A DNA stretch of 64,000 bases from Frigoribacterium sp. CG_9.8. GTDB lineage: Bacteria > Actinomycetota > Actinomycetes > Actinomycetales > Microbacteriaceae. Each line of letters begins with the position of its first letter. The first letter of the stretch is position 1. Below the pieces are notes generated by a model that was not told the DNA's origin, searched no databases, and saw only the letters and a program-made list of their open reading frames with translations. The DNA lies in NCBI RefSeq assembly GCF_015751965.1, contig NZ_JADOVH010000004.1, positions 1 to 64,000 of the forward strand. The letters run 5' to 3'. The translations under genes and the position numbers were made by a program. Positions 16,861 through 25,140 of the stretch are shown here, in pieces.

Positions 16861-18239
16861 GGTGACGTCTCCTCGGGGTGTGGCGGATCAATGGCGGGGA
16901 AAAGTTGGGTACCTTCGGGCGGTTCAGAACTCTCACGGTGCTCCGCAGCGTTTTCCGGGGCGGGCGGAGTGGCGATGACAGTGGCGGCAACAGGAGTCGT
17001 GACGTTCGTCAATCGCGCCATCCGCTTCAGATCGTCTGCGGACTGGCCAGCAACGCGACGGCGCTGGCGGTCGGTGAGTTGCCCGGGGCCACGCCCGCCG
17101 AACACCCGGGCGATCGTGAACAGGGTGAGCACGAGAAGCAGTAGCACCGCCGCCGTGCCGAAGCCACGGGCGATCATGTTCGGTTCTGGCGACTTGACGA
17201 AGTCGAACACCTGGAGTGGTAGCGAGATCATCGGGCCAGAGAAGGGGTTGACATTGAGCACCGAGGTGATCCCCGAGGTGAGGAGAACCGGGGAGGTCTC
17301 TCCGATCCCCCGCGCGGTGCCGAGAATGACGGCCGTCACGAGTCCGGACCGAGCAGTGGGAAGCACCACATGCCACACCGTGCTCCAGCGAGTTGAACCG
17401 AGCGCGTACGACGCCTCCCGCAGGTTTCCGGGCACGAGCCTCAGCACGACATCCGATGCCCGGATCACGATCGGAAGCATCATCACCGTGATCGCCATTG
17501 CCGCAGCGAAGCCCGACCGCTGATGGGTGATCAGCTGGATGATGGCCGCGTAGACGAACAGTCCGGCGACAATCGACGGGAGAGCCGTCATTGCGTCCGC
17601 GATCGTGCGAACGAACCGGGCGAACCGGCCGCCGATCTCGTTGAGGAAGACCGCTGTCGTGATTCCGAGTGGAATCGTGATGGCCAAAGCGATGCTGATC
17701 TGAATCAGTGAGCCGACAATCGCATGAAAGATTCCGCCAACCGACAGCGGGTCGAGCGGGCCGGCGAGCTGCATCGTCTCGGTGAAGAAATTGAGATTCG
17801 GCAGCGCATCTTTACCCCGGATGAGCGCAAACGCGACCACGAACACCAGCGCGCTGAACAGGATGATGCCCGCGCTCACCAGCAGGGCGGTCATGATCCG
17901 ATCCTTCACCTCCTGTGCATCGGAGCGAAGAGAGACGAGCAGGATGTAGAACCCGATAAACGACAGGAAGGCGACGACGACCCATCCGACAATCCCGGTC
18001 AGCGGGGTGAACCAGCCGAACAGCAAAGCGGTGAGGGCGATGGATGCGACCGCGGCACCGAACAGATTGAACTTCTCGTCGAGAGTGGCCTTACGCAGGT
18101 TGCGTCGGGGGCCGGTCTCGACTCCCTCGACCGAGGGAATGCTCGTCGCGAGACCGCTCAAGTCGTCAGGTTCATCCGGAGCGTCGACCTCGCCCCCCAC
18201 GCGCGGGTGGAGTGTCGTCTCGTCAGAAATGATCGACAT
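16857..18239 (-). CDS. pstA: Phosphate ABC transporter permease PstA
   Basis: This is the second inner-membrane subunit of the phosphate importer. The 460 residues are longer than usual. A charged N-terminal stretch of about 70 residues precedes extra membrane helices, the core permease includes the EAA-like loop (YALGSTRWSTVWHVVLPTARSG), and a cytoplasmic C-terminal tail of about 70 residues is rich in Pro/Ala/Glu. It starts with ATG 18239, 3 bp after pstC, and its stop overlaps the pstS start. Confidence 0.95.
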   Translation of the reverse strand: MSIISDETTLHPRVGGEVDAPDEPDDLSGLATSIPSVEGVETGPRRNLRKATLDEKFNLFGAAVASIALTALLFGWFTPLTGIVGWVVVAFLSFIGFYILLVSLRSDAQEVKDRIMTALLVSAGIILFSALVFVVAFALIRGKDALPNLNFFTETMQLAGPLDPLSVGGIFHAIVGSLIQISIALAITIPLGITTAVFLNEIGGRFARFVRTIADAMTALPSIVAGLFVYAAIIQLITHQRSGFAAAMAITVMMLPIVIRASDVVLRLVPGNLREASYALGSTRWSTVWHVVLPTARSGLVTAVILGTARGIGETSPVLLTSGITSVLNVNPFSGPMISLPLQVFDFVKSPEPNMIARGFGTAAVLLLLVLTLFTIARVFGGRGPGQLTDRQRRRVAGQSADDLKRMARLTNVTTPVAATVIATPPAPENAAEHRESSEPPEGTQLFPAIDPPHPEETSP

Positions 18240-18242
18240 GCG

Positions 18243-19232
18243 CTACCCGGTCTCGGCGCCGGAGCGCGATCGTGCGACGATTGACGACGCGGTGAAGTTC
18301 ACGGCCAGGGTGATCAGAAACAGTACGAGGCCCGCCGCCATGAGCGCTGACAGGCCGAAATCGCTCGCTTCTCCATAGCGAAGAGCGATCAGGGCAGAGA
18401 CCGAATTGGTTCCCGTCTTCAACACCTGCCAGTTGATCGTAAAGATCGGCGAAATGATCATGTACACCGCGATCGTCTCTCCGAGCGCACGACCAAGGCC
18501 GAGCATGGTGCCACCGATGATCCCGCCCTTCCCGAACGGGATGACCACTGTGCGGATCATTCCCCACCGGGTAGAGCCGAGCGCAAGAGCACCTTCGCGC
18601 TCTCCAATCGGTGCCTGTGAAAACGCTTCTTGCATCACGGAGGTCTGGGTCGGCACAACCATCAGCCCGACGACGATGCCGGCGATGAACGCGGATGAGG
18701 TGAATGCACTCGCTTCCGAGAGGGGAAGCCCCGCTGCATCCGATACCCGAAGGAACGGGATCCACCCGAAGTAGGTCGAGATCCATTGAGCGACCGGGAT
18801 GACATTGGCCTGGAGGAAAAACAATCCCCAGAGTCCGTACACCACACTCGGCACCGCAGCCATCAGGTCGACAAGCGAGACCAGCGCCGACCGGAGGCGG
18901 CCGGTGACGACCTCGGAGATCAGCAGTGCGGTTCCGAGTGCGAGTGGCACAGCCACGCCCATCGCAACGATCGCAACGTTGAAGGTGCCGAAGAGAATGG
19001 CAGCTATCCCGAACACGTGGGTTTCCGGTGACCACTGCTGTTCAACCAGGAAGGAGAATTCAGAGACCTTCAGGGCATCACTTGCCCGAATGGACAGGAA
19101 TAGACCGACGGCGAGCATGATGCCGACCGTCGTGGCACCTGCGGTGAGGGTCACCGCCGTGAATGCAGAATCGGACCGCGATGGAGCAGACACGAGCGAG
19201 CGTCTGACCGGCGGTGCGTCAGTACGGGTCAC
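18243..19232 (-). CDS. pstC: Phosphate ABC transporter permease PstC
   Basis: PstC is the first inner-membrane subunit of the phosphate importer. At 329 residues it has about six helices and the permease coupling loop ALALGSTRWGMIRTVVIPFG. GTG 19232 is chosen because a strong GAGGAGGA box lies 5 bp upstream. The codons further upstream do not look coding. It is the first gene of the pst block, and the candidate PHO box is about 63 bp upstream of the start. Confidence 0.95.
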   Translation of the reverse strand: MTRTDAPPVRRSLVSAPSRSDSAFTAVTLTAGATTVGIMLAVGLFLSIRASDALKVSEFSFLVEQQWSPETHVFGIAAILFGTFNVAIVAMGVAVPLALGTALLISEVVTGRLRSALVSLVDLMAAVPSVVYGLWGLFFLQANVIPVAQWISTYFGWIPFLRVSDAAGLPLSEASAFTSSAFIAGIVVGLMVVPTQTSVMQEAFSQAPIGEREGALALGSTRWGMIRTVVIPFGKGGIIGGTMLGLGRALGETIAVYMIISPIFTINWQVLKTGTNSVSALIALRYGEASDFGLSALMAAGLVLFLITLAVNFTASSIVARSRSGAETG

Positions 19233-19294
19233 GTTCGTCCTCCTCTCAGCCCGACACAGCGATTCGCAGCTGCTGTTGCGCTGATCATCAGTCC

Positions 19295-19327
19295 CCCACA
19301 TGAACGGAACAAATCTGCCGTGTGAAG
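19295..19327 (-). promoter_or_regulatory. Candidate PHO box upstream of pstC
   Basis: On the minus strand CTTCACACGGC and GTTCATGTGGG lie exactly 22 bp apart with a degenerate 11-bp unit between them. Actinobacterial PhoP sites are 11-bp direct repeats beginning GTTCA. The phase and position, about 63 bp before the pstC start, fit a PhoP-controlled promoter. Confidence 0.5.
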
Positions 19328-19371
19328 TGGATCTGGACGGCGAGTGAGCCGCAACTCTCTAAATTTTTCGG

Positions 19372-21366
19372 TCATGGGCTGACCGGCCTCGACGTCGGCC
19401 CCGTACTGGGTGCCGGACTCGGTGCCGGACCCGGGCTCGGGCTCGCACTCGGGCTCGGCGTGAAAGCACGAGGGGTTGGCGGGAGGATTGAGACGGTGAT
19501 GATGATGCCGGCCCCAATCGGCAGCGCGGTCGCCTCCGCCGGATCGCTGCCCAGTACCGTGCCGCTCGCGTGATCCGGATCCGGATCCTCCTGATCGTGC
19601 CGCACCGCAGAGAAGCCCGCGCTGCGCACCGCGTCGAGGGCGGCTGATGCGCTCAAGCCGACAACGCGAGGCACGATATTCACCCCGGAGGCCACGACCA
19701 GGTCGATACGAGCACCAAGAGCCACACCGGCACCCTCTCCATCGGGTACTGAGAGCACCGTCTGTGCTGCCGCGGGCGAATTTATCGAAGAGACCGTGCC
19801 GAGAGCCAGCCCCACTCTGCTGAGGGCCGTGCGCGCCTCATCGAGGCTGAGCGCCACGAGCCTCGGCACGGTGATGTTCGGAGCCGCCGCCGGTCGCACA
19901 GAACTTATTGCTGTGCTGGAGGGTTGCGGAGACGCGGCGGGGGTCATCGAGGGTGACCCGGCAGTAGATGAACCCGAAGCCCCGCTCGAGGCGAGCAGCA
20001 CAGCGATGGCGAGCACCGATCCGATCGCCCCGGTGGCGATCAACACCGCTAACCCCCCACGTCGAACTGGCGTGAGGCTGTGCACCACCAACTCACGTTC
20101 CGAACGTTGGTTTTCACCGGCACGCTGCGCCCATCGGCGATCTGCGGCTGTCGCGACCCTCCCCGCGTGGTCGGCTCCTGGAACGTCGGCTGTGAGTCGG
20201 TCGGCTGTGCTGCGGTGGGCTTCGCGCACGTCGGCCTGCTGGCCGGGGAGCAACCGGGTGTGATCGGTGGCCGCACCCCGGGCGTTGGCACCACGAACGA
20301 CCCGACGCATCTGCGTGGCAGAACCGTATCGATCGGCCTCAACGGAGCTCATTGCGGTGACGACGATGCGGTCGACCGCGGTCGGTATTCCCTGCGCCAC
20401 AACGGAGGGCACCGGCGGCGGCGCCTCCAGATGGGCGCGCATCACGGCTTCCGGAGTGCTGCGCTGGTACGGCGCTTGCCCCGTCAGGGCGAAATACAGC
20501 GTCGCTCCCGTCTGATAGATGTCTCCCCGAACACCGACCGGCTGTCCCGAAGCCTGCTCAGGTGACATGTAGTTGACGCTGCCGAGCACACCCTTCGCCG
20601 CGCTTTCCGTTGTCGTGCTTCGAACGACATCTGACCCTGTGGTGGCCCGGCCGATCAGGTCGGCCAGACCGAAGTCCACCAGACAGACGTCAATCGCGCG
20701 TAACGAGCCAGGCCCGGCGGCGTAGTCGACCATGACGTTCGCTGGACTCACATCACGGTGAACCATGCCCTGCGCGTGCGCAGCTTCCAAAGCGGCTAAC
20801 AGACCATCCGCAACGGTCAGCGCATCCTGCGGTCTCAGCGCACCGTTGAGTCGCACGTGTTCGGCGAGGCTGATGCCCGCTGCGCGTTCGAGTGCGATCC
20901 AGGCGACGCTGTCGTCGTCAGTTCCATGTATTCCGTAGCCGAGGACGAGGGCGATGTTGGGGTGTCGCACACTTTCAGCAGCGGATGCCTCCAGAAGAAA
21001 CCCCTTCTTCATCTCCGCCGACGTGGAGAGGTGCGGGTGCAGGATCTTGAGCGCGATCATCCGCTCGGTCGTGAAGTCGCGCGCCTCGAAGACGGATACG
21101 GAACCTCCCGAACCGAGCAGCCTCACGATCTGGAAGCGGCCCGAGATGAGCCGGGGGTCGGCGCTGGGGACAGGCCCGACGTCGGTTATCGGATCGATGA
21201 CCGCGCCGAGCTGCTGTTTTCCGGCTGCACGATTCTCGTGCCCGGGCGAAGGACCGCGACCGACAGGGATAGCTCCGCGTGCTCGATCGACGATCGGCGA
21301 TCTCGTTCGGTGACATACCAGCGTGCGCAGGTGAGGGCAACAATCCCTTCGATAGAAGCGTACCAC
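19372..21366 (-). CDS. Membrane Ser/Thr protein kinase with PASTA-like extracellular domains
   Basis: The kinase domain shows the glycine loop LLGSGGSVSVFEA, the ATP lysine in IALKILHPH, the catalytic loop HRDVSPANV, DFG in LVDFGLADLI and the activation segment LGSVNYMSPEQASG. A long linker, one membrane helix (GGLAVLIATGAIGSVLAIAV) and two PASTA-like repeats (starting ITVPRLVALSLDEAR and IVPRVVGLSASAAL) follow, then a Pro/Ser tail. PknB-type kinases sense cell-wall fragments. The start is unclear: the only good in-frame upstream start is GTG 21366, which overlaps the preceding gene by 181 bp, while the fold begins near 21150. The catalytic loop has Ser where most PknB proteins have Lys. Confidence 0.85.
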   Translation of the reverse strand: MVRFYRRDCCPHLRTLVCHRTRSPIVDRARGAIPVGRGPSPGHENRAAGKQQLGAVIDPITDVGPVPSADPRLISGRFQIVRLLGSGGSVSVFEARDFTTERMIALKILHPHLSTSAEMKKGFLLEASAAESVRHPNIALVLGYGIHGTDDDSVAWIALERAAGISLAEHVRLNGALRPQDALTVADGLLAALEAAHAQGMVHRDVSPANVMVDYAAGPGSLRAIDVCLVDFGLADLIGRATTGSDVVRSTTTESAAKGVLGSVNYMSPEQASGQPVGVRGDIYQTGATLYFALTGQAPYQRSTPEAVMRAHLEAPPPVPSVVAQGIPTAVDRIVVTAMSSVEADRYGSATQMRRVVRGANARGAATDHTRLLPGQQADVREAHRSTADRLTADVPGADHAGRVATAADRRWAQRAGENQRSERELVVHSLTPVRRGGLAVLIATGAIGSVLAIAVLLASSGASGSSTAGSPSMTPAASPQPSSTAISSVRPAAAPNITVPRLVALSLDEARTALSRVGLALGTVSSINSPAAAQTVLSVPDGEGAGVALGARIDLVVASGVNIVPRVVGLSASAALDAVRSAGFSAVRHDQEDPDPDHASGTVLGSDPAEATALPIGAGIIITVSILPPTPRAFTPSPSASPSPGPAPSPAPSTGPTSRPVSP

Positions 21367-21674
21367 CCGTACAGTCCCCGATACTGATCGAAAACGAGCC
21401 TGAACTGCATCTCCCGAGCCACGGACTGGAGCCGCGAGGCGTCATCGATTGCACCGGTGAGAGCGCTATGGACGCGTGATCCCCGTGCCAACATTCGGTT
21501 GTTGGCGGAGATGAGATGCCACACATATGCACCGTCGTCTGGCGCGCCAACGACCGGGGCGACGAGGGCACCATCATTGCCGGCGACTCGCTCGAAATGA
21601 TCAATCCACAGCTGCAGTTTCGGGCTCCGCGCCGTTGCAAAACGCATAAAAACTATGCGAGAACCGACCGTCAT
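21186..21674 (-). CDS. YegP/DUF1508-like small protein
   Basis: This 162-residue protein contains one stretch resembling the YegP (DUF1508) repeat, GAYVWHLISANNRMLARGSRV, followed by a helix and a second similar unit (WYASIEGIVALTCARWYVTE). The function of that family is not established. ATG 21674 has AAGGA about 9 bp upstream. The last 180 bp overlap the 5' part of the kinase reading frame, so either the kinase starts later or the genes are truly overlapped. The 247 bp upstream (21675-21921) hold no convincing gene. Confidence 0.6.
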   Translation of the reverse strand: MTVGSRIVFMRFATARSPKLQLWIDHFERVAGNDGALVAPVVGAPDDGAYVWHLISANNRMLARGSRVHSALTGAIDDASRLQSVAREMQFRLVFDQYRGLYGWYASIEGIVALTCARWYVTERDRRSSIEHAELSLSVAVLRPGTRIVQPENSSSARSSIR

Positions 21675-21921
21675 GGTTCGGCATCCTTCGTGCTCGGGTA
21701 AGCGCCCGAGATGGACACGATCGGAGTCAACTTTTCGTGGTTGAACGCCTGCCTTCAGGAAAGTTACCAAGAACCTTCACGCAGATGAACAACAGAAGCT
21801 AAGTCTTTAACACCGTGTACTTCTTCACGCACAAGCCTCGACCGGTCCAGTCTTTCTGCGCGCAGGCACCGTATAGCGGCATCGCCGGGCCCTGCCCGAC
21901 CCACCACCGATGCCAGAAGCC

Positions 21922-23778
21922 TCAGGCCTCGAGCACCTCGCTGAGCTCGAGCCAGCGCAACTCGAGATCTACCCTCATTTCGTCCTGCGCTCCCAATTCC
22001 TTCTGCAGTGCTGCAAGCCCGGTAAAATCACCCTGATCGTGGCTGGCAAAACGACCATGAATTGAGGCGATCTGGGTGGTGACTTTCTCGAGCTTGCGCG
22101 TGACCGATCCGAGTTCTTTCTGAGCGTTCCGCAGCTCAGCGCCGGTCAGCTTCGTGCGGCCCTTCGAGTTGGTTATCGACTTCTTCTCGGGGGTAGCCGA
22201 GTCGGCCCTGTGGGTCTCGGTAACGGTGAGTCCCTTGGTGGTCTGCTGCGCCCGCAACTGCAGATACTGGTCTACCCCACCGGGCAGGTGCCGCATGCGC
22301 TTGTCGAGGATCGCGTACTGGTTGTCGGTGACGCGTTCGAGCAGGTACCGGTCGTGGCTCACCACGAGCAGCGTGCCAGGCCAGGAGTCGAGCAGATCTT
22401 CGATGGCGGCGAGAATATCGGTGTCGAGATCGTTGGTCGGCTCGTCGAGGATCAGCACATTGGGCTCCCCGAGCAGGATGAGCAGCAACTGCAGGCGTCG
22501 ACGCTGGCCTCCGGAGAGGTCCTTGACCTTGGTGCTCAGCTGGGCTGACATGAATCCCATGCGCTCAAGCAGCTGGCCGGGGGTCAGTTCCTTGCCGCCG
22601 GTGACGTAGGAGCTCTTCTGGCGGGCGATGACATCCATCACTCGGTCCTCGAGAATGTCCGCGAGTTCCCCGAGTTGCTGGCTCAGGATGGCGACGCGGA
22701 TGGTCTTGCCGCGCTTCACCCGGCCACTGGTCGGAAGCAGCGTGCCGGCGATGAGACCGAGCAGTGTGGACTTTCCCGCCCCATTCACCCCGAGGATGCC
22801 GGTGCGCTCGCCCGGTGCGACACGCCACTCGATGTCCTTGAGGATTTCGGCGCCGCCGGTGACGTTGCCGTCGGCATCCGCTGTGCCACCGTAGGTGACA
22901 CCCACGTCGAGCAGGTCGACGACGTCCTTACCGAGACGGGCGGTGGCGAGTTGGCTGAGGGCCACGGTGTCGCGCGGCGGCGGTTCATTCGCAATGAGGT
23001 CGTAGGCGGCATCCATCCGGAACTTCGGCTTGGTACTGCGGGCCGGCGCACCGCGGCGCAGCCAGGCGAGCTCCTTGCGGGCCAGGTTCTGGCGCTTCGA
23101 CTCCATGGTCGCCGCCATCTCGTCGCGCTCGACCCGCTGCAGGATGTAGGCGGCGTACCCGCCCTCGAATGGCTCGATGATCTGGTCGTGCACCTCCCAG
23201 GTATCGGTGGATACCTCGTCGAGGAACCACCGATCGTGGGTCACGACGATGAGCCCGCCCTGGGTCGGCGACCAGCGCTTGTTGAGATGGCCGGCAAGCC
23301 AGGCAATTCCTTCGACGTCGAGGTGGTTGGTCGGCTCATCGAGGAAGATGACATCCCAGTCGCCGACCAGGAGCTTGGCGAGGGCAACGCGACGGCGCTG
23401 GCCGCCCGAAAGCTCTCCGATCGTGGCTTCCCACGGCACATCCAGCAGCAGTCCGTCGATCACATCGCGGATGCGGGCGTCCCCGGCCCATTCGTACTCG
23501 TCTTTGTCGCCGACGATGGCGTCCTTGACAACAAGGTCTTCCGGCAGCAGGTCGGCCTGGTCAAGCATCCCGAGCGTGACGCCGTTGCGGCGGGTGACGC
23601 GGCCGGCGTCCGGCTCGATGCGCCCGCTCAGCAGGCGGAGGAGGGTCGACTTGCCGTCGCCGTTACGTCCGACTACGCCGATGCGATGGCCCTCGTCGAG
23701 GCCGATCGTGAGCCGGTCGAAGATGACACGGGTGGGATATTCGAGGTGAAGGGACTCGGCGCCCAGGAGATGTGCCAC
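21922..23778 (-). CDS. ABC-F family ATPase (Uup/EttA-like)
   Basis: The 618 residues carry two ABC domains in tandem and no membrane segment: Walker A GRNGDGKSTLLRLLSG and GVNGAGKSTLLGLIAG, signatures LSGGQRRRVALAKLLVG and LSGGQRRRLQLLLILLG, and Walker B sites FLDEPTNHLD and LDEPTNDLD. A linker joins the domains, and a C-terminal coiled-coil extension (about 525-618, RNAQKELGSVTRKLEKVTTQI) points to the Uup branch. ABC-F proteins act on the ribosome or in DNA transactions rather than in transport. The start is GTG 23778. Confidence 0.93.
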   Translation of the reverse strand: MAHLLGAESLHLEYPTRVIFDRLTIGLDEGHRIGVVGRNGDGKSTLLRLLSGRIEPDAGRVTRRNGVTLGMLDQADLLPEDLVVKDAIVGDKDEYEWAGDARIRDVIDGLLLDVPWEATIGELSGGQRRRVALAKLLVGDWDVIFLDEPTNHLDVEGIAWLAGHLNKRWSPTQGGLIVVTHDRWFLDEVSTDTWEVHDQIIEPFEGGYAAYILQRVERDEMAATMESKRQNLARKELAWLRRGAPARSTKPKFRMDAAYDLIANEPPPRDTVALSQLATARLGKDVVDLLDVGVTYGGTADADGNVTGGAEILKDIEWRVAPGERTGILGVNGAGKSTLLGLIAGTLLPTSGRVKRGKTIRVAILSQQLGELADILEDRVMDVIARQKSSYVTGGKELTPGQLLERMGFMSAQLSTKVKDLSGGQRRRLQLLLILLGEPNVLILDEPTNDLDTDILAAIEDLLDSWPGTLLVVSHDRYLLERVTDNQYAILDKRMRHLPGGVDQYLQLRAQQTTKGLTVTETHRADSATPEKKSITNSKGRTKLTGAELRNAQKELGSVTRKLEKVTTQIASIHGRFASHDQGDFTGLAALQKELGAQDEMRVDLELRWLELSEVLEA

Positions 23779-23825
23779 TGCTTTACTTTACCGGCTGTCA
23801 GTGTGTGCACCCTGCGGTGCCTCAG

Positions 23826-23892
23826 CCAATCGACTTGGTAGACGTTGCGGGTTCCGCGGCTGCCAGGTCGCAACGTCTACCGAGACGATTGG
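23826..23892. repeat. Palindromic repeat element, downstream copy, flanking the DUF559 gene
   Basis: Arms 23826-23849 and 23869-23892 are inverted copies with 2 mismatches in 24, separated by 19 bp. The arm core is AATCGACTTGGTAGACGTTG. The same arm recurs at 24910 (1 mismatch in 24) and inverted at 24955-24977. This copy ends 24 bp from the DUF559 stop codon. Confidence 0.9.
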
Positions 23893-23915
23893 TGTGCGGC
23901 GGATGTCAGGCGGTG

Positions 23916-24836
23916 TTACGGAAGGGGCGGGAGATTTGCGCGATCCCGCAGAGCTTCGCGGATACGCTCCGCCGTCCAGTGCGGATTTGAAAAGATGTGC
24001 TTCGCAATGACGAGGATGACGACCCAACCGGCCCGCTCAAACAGGATTCGGCGCTCGATGTCATCCGCAAAGACAGCGGGATTCGTCCAGTGGTCGCTTC
24101 CCTGATACTCGATAGCGATCCGCTCCCGCACGTAAGCGAGGTCCGGCGTGCCGATGAAATCGCCGTTCTCGTCTCGCACCGTATGACCGATGACCGGCTC
24201 CGGTAGTTGTGCGCGCACGATCATCAGCCGGGTTCGCGTCTCCATCGGCGAATCCGTCCCCTGGCGTACCTCCGGCAGCGCGAGCCGTGCGGAGCGTGCT
24301 CCGCGTGCCGGCCCCATCGAGTTCACCGCCGCTGCCAATTCCTCCAGCGTGCACAGCGGAGCTTTTCGCTTCACCAGGAAGTCACCCGCAATAACGAGAT
24401 CGTCATGGCTGAGCACTGCGGCAAGCTGCGTGAAGGTTCGTGCCGGCGAAACCATCCGAAATCCGTTGCGCGTTCGGGGGGCGATTGGTACAGACAGACG
24501 GTGGCCGGCGATACCGCGCACTCGTGGCGGGAAGGCCGGTTCGTGCACGCTGACATGGACAATCGGCATATTTTCGAGATGGCGCGGCAGCGGAATACCG
24601 TAGAGCTTCGCGGCGGTGACGTGGCTGAAGTATTCATCCTCAGCCATGTGAGCGGCATATCTGCCGATCTGCAGCTCGAACGAGTTTTCTGCGGTGCGAG
24701 GCTCGCGCACCCCACGGATCGGCACCCGGAGATCGGATGCGCGCAGCCGTGACGCGGAGATTCCGCAGTCTCGCGCGTCAGCTGCAGCAAATGGGATGCC
24801 GACAAATTGCGTCGGCAGGGGTTCGCGCTTCGGCAT
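23916..24836 (-). CDS. DUF559-domain protein (Vsr-like nuclease fold) with AbiEi-like N-terminus
   Basis: At 306 residues the C-terminal domain shows a PD-(D/E)xK-type core, GTPDLAYVRERIAIEYQG (Asp and Glu-x-Gln), followed by DDIERRILFERAGW, as in DUF559/Vsr-like endonuclease folds. The N-terminal half (HVTAAKLYGIPLPRHLE) resembles the transcription-regulator part seen in actinobacterial DUF559 proteins. ATG 24836 is chosen because upstream codons translate the flanking palindrome and the purine tract. Two copies of one palindromic repeat bracket the gene, which suggests a self-contained cassette. The biological role of this family is not known to me. Confidence 0.82.
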   Translation of the reverse strand: MPKREPLPTQFVGIPFAAADARDCGISASRLRASDLRVPIRGVREPRTAENSFELQIGRYAAHMAEDEYFSHVTAAKLYGIPLPRHLENMPIVHVSVHEPAFPPRVRGIAGHRLSVPIAPRTRNGFRMVSPARTFTQLAAVLSHDDLVIAGDFLVKRKAPLCTLEELAAAVNSMGPARGARSARLALPEVRQGTDSPMETRTRLMIVRAQLPEPVIGHTVRDENGDFIGTPDLAYVRERIAIEYQGSDHWTNPAVFADDIERRILFERAGWVVILVIAKHIFSNPHWTAERIREALRDRANLPPLP

Positions 24837-24909
24837 CCTGAATAGTCTCCCATTATGCGAGAGTCGCGCTCGAACAATCCACATGCCAAGCCACCTGCCA
24901 ACCCGCATA

Positions 24910-24977
24910 CCAATCGACTTGATAGACGTTGCGACTTGACTACCCCTATAAGTACCAACGTCTACCAAGTCGATTCG
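24910..24977. repeat. Palindromic repeat element, upstream copy, flanking the DUF559 gene
   Basis: The left arm (24910-24933) reads CCAATCGACTTGATAGACG and onward to TTGCG. The right arm (24955-24977) is its near inverted copy with core ACTTGGTAGACGTTG, separated by 21 bp. It lies 74 bp upstream of the DUF559 start, so it may also carry that gene's promoter. Confidence 0.9.
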
Positions 24978-25140
24978 AGAGAGGTGAGGGGAACAGAGAG
25001 CGGAACGGGAGAGGAGAAAGAAGAGAAACTGGAGAGAGAAAGAGAAGAGCTGAGATGAGGAGCAAAAAGTAAGGGGCGAGAAAAGGCCCAGGGCCCAGGG
25101 GGCAGGGGGCAGGGGGCAGGGGGCAGGGGAGAATAGAGGA
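24976..25140 (+). other. 165-bp polypurine tract ending in a potential G-quadruplex
   Basis: From 24976 to 25140 the plus strand is almost entirely A and G (stretches like GAGAGAAAGAGAAGAG). It ends in GGGCCCA followed by four copies of GGGGGCA and GGGG (about 25091-25131), a classic run of G-tracts with 2-nt loops. It leads directly into the MTA phosphorylase gene. In this GC-rich genome such strand bias is exceptional. It includes the region where the gene's ribosome-binding site must lie (GGGAGAATAGAGGA). Confidence 0.9.

Noticed and set aside
21815-22036. Possible small plus-strand gene before the ABC-F gene
   Set aside because: It extends into the ABC-F coding region on the opposite strand, has no ribosome-binding site and shows no protein-like composition.
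22675-23841. Plus-strand open frame (388 codons) opposite the ABC-F gene
   Set aside because: Antisense to a gene with two complete ABC domains; no domain and no ribosome-binding site.
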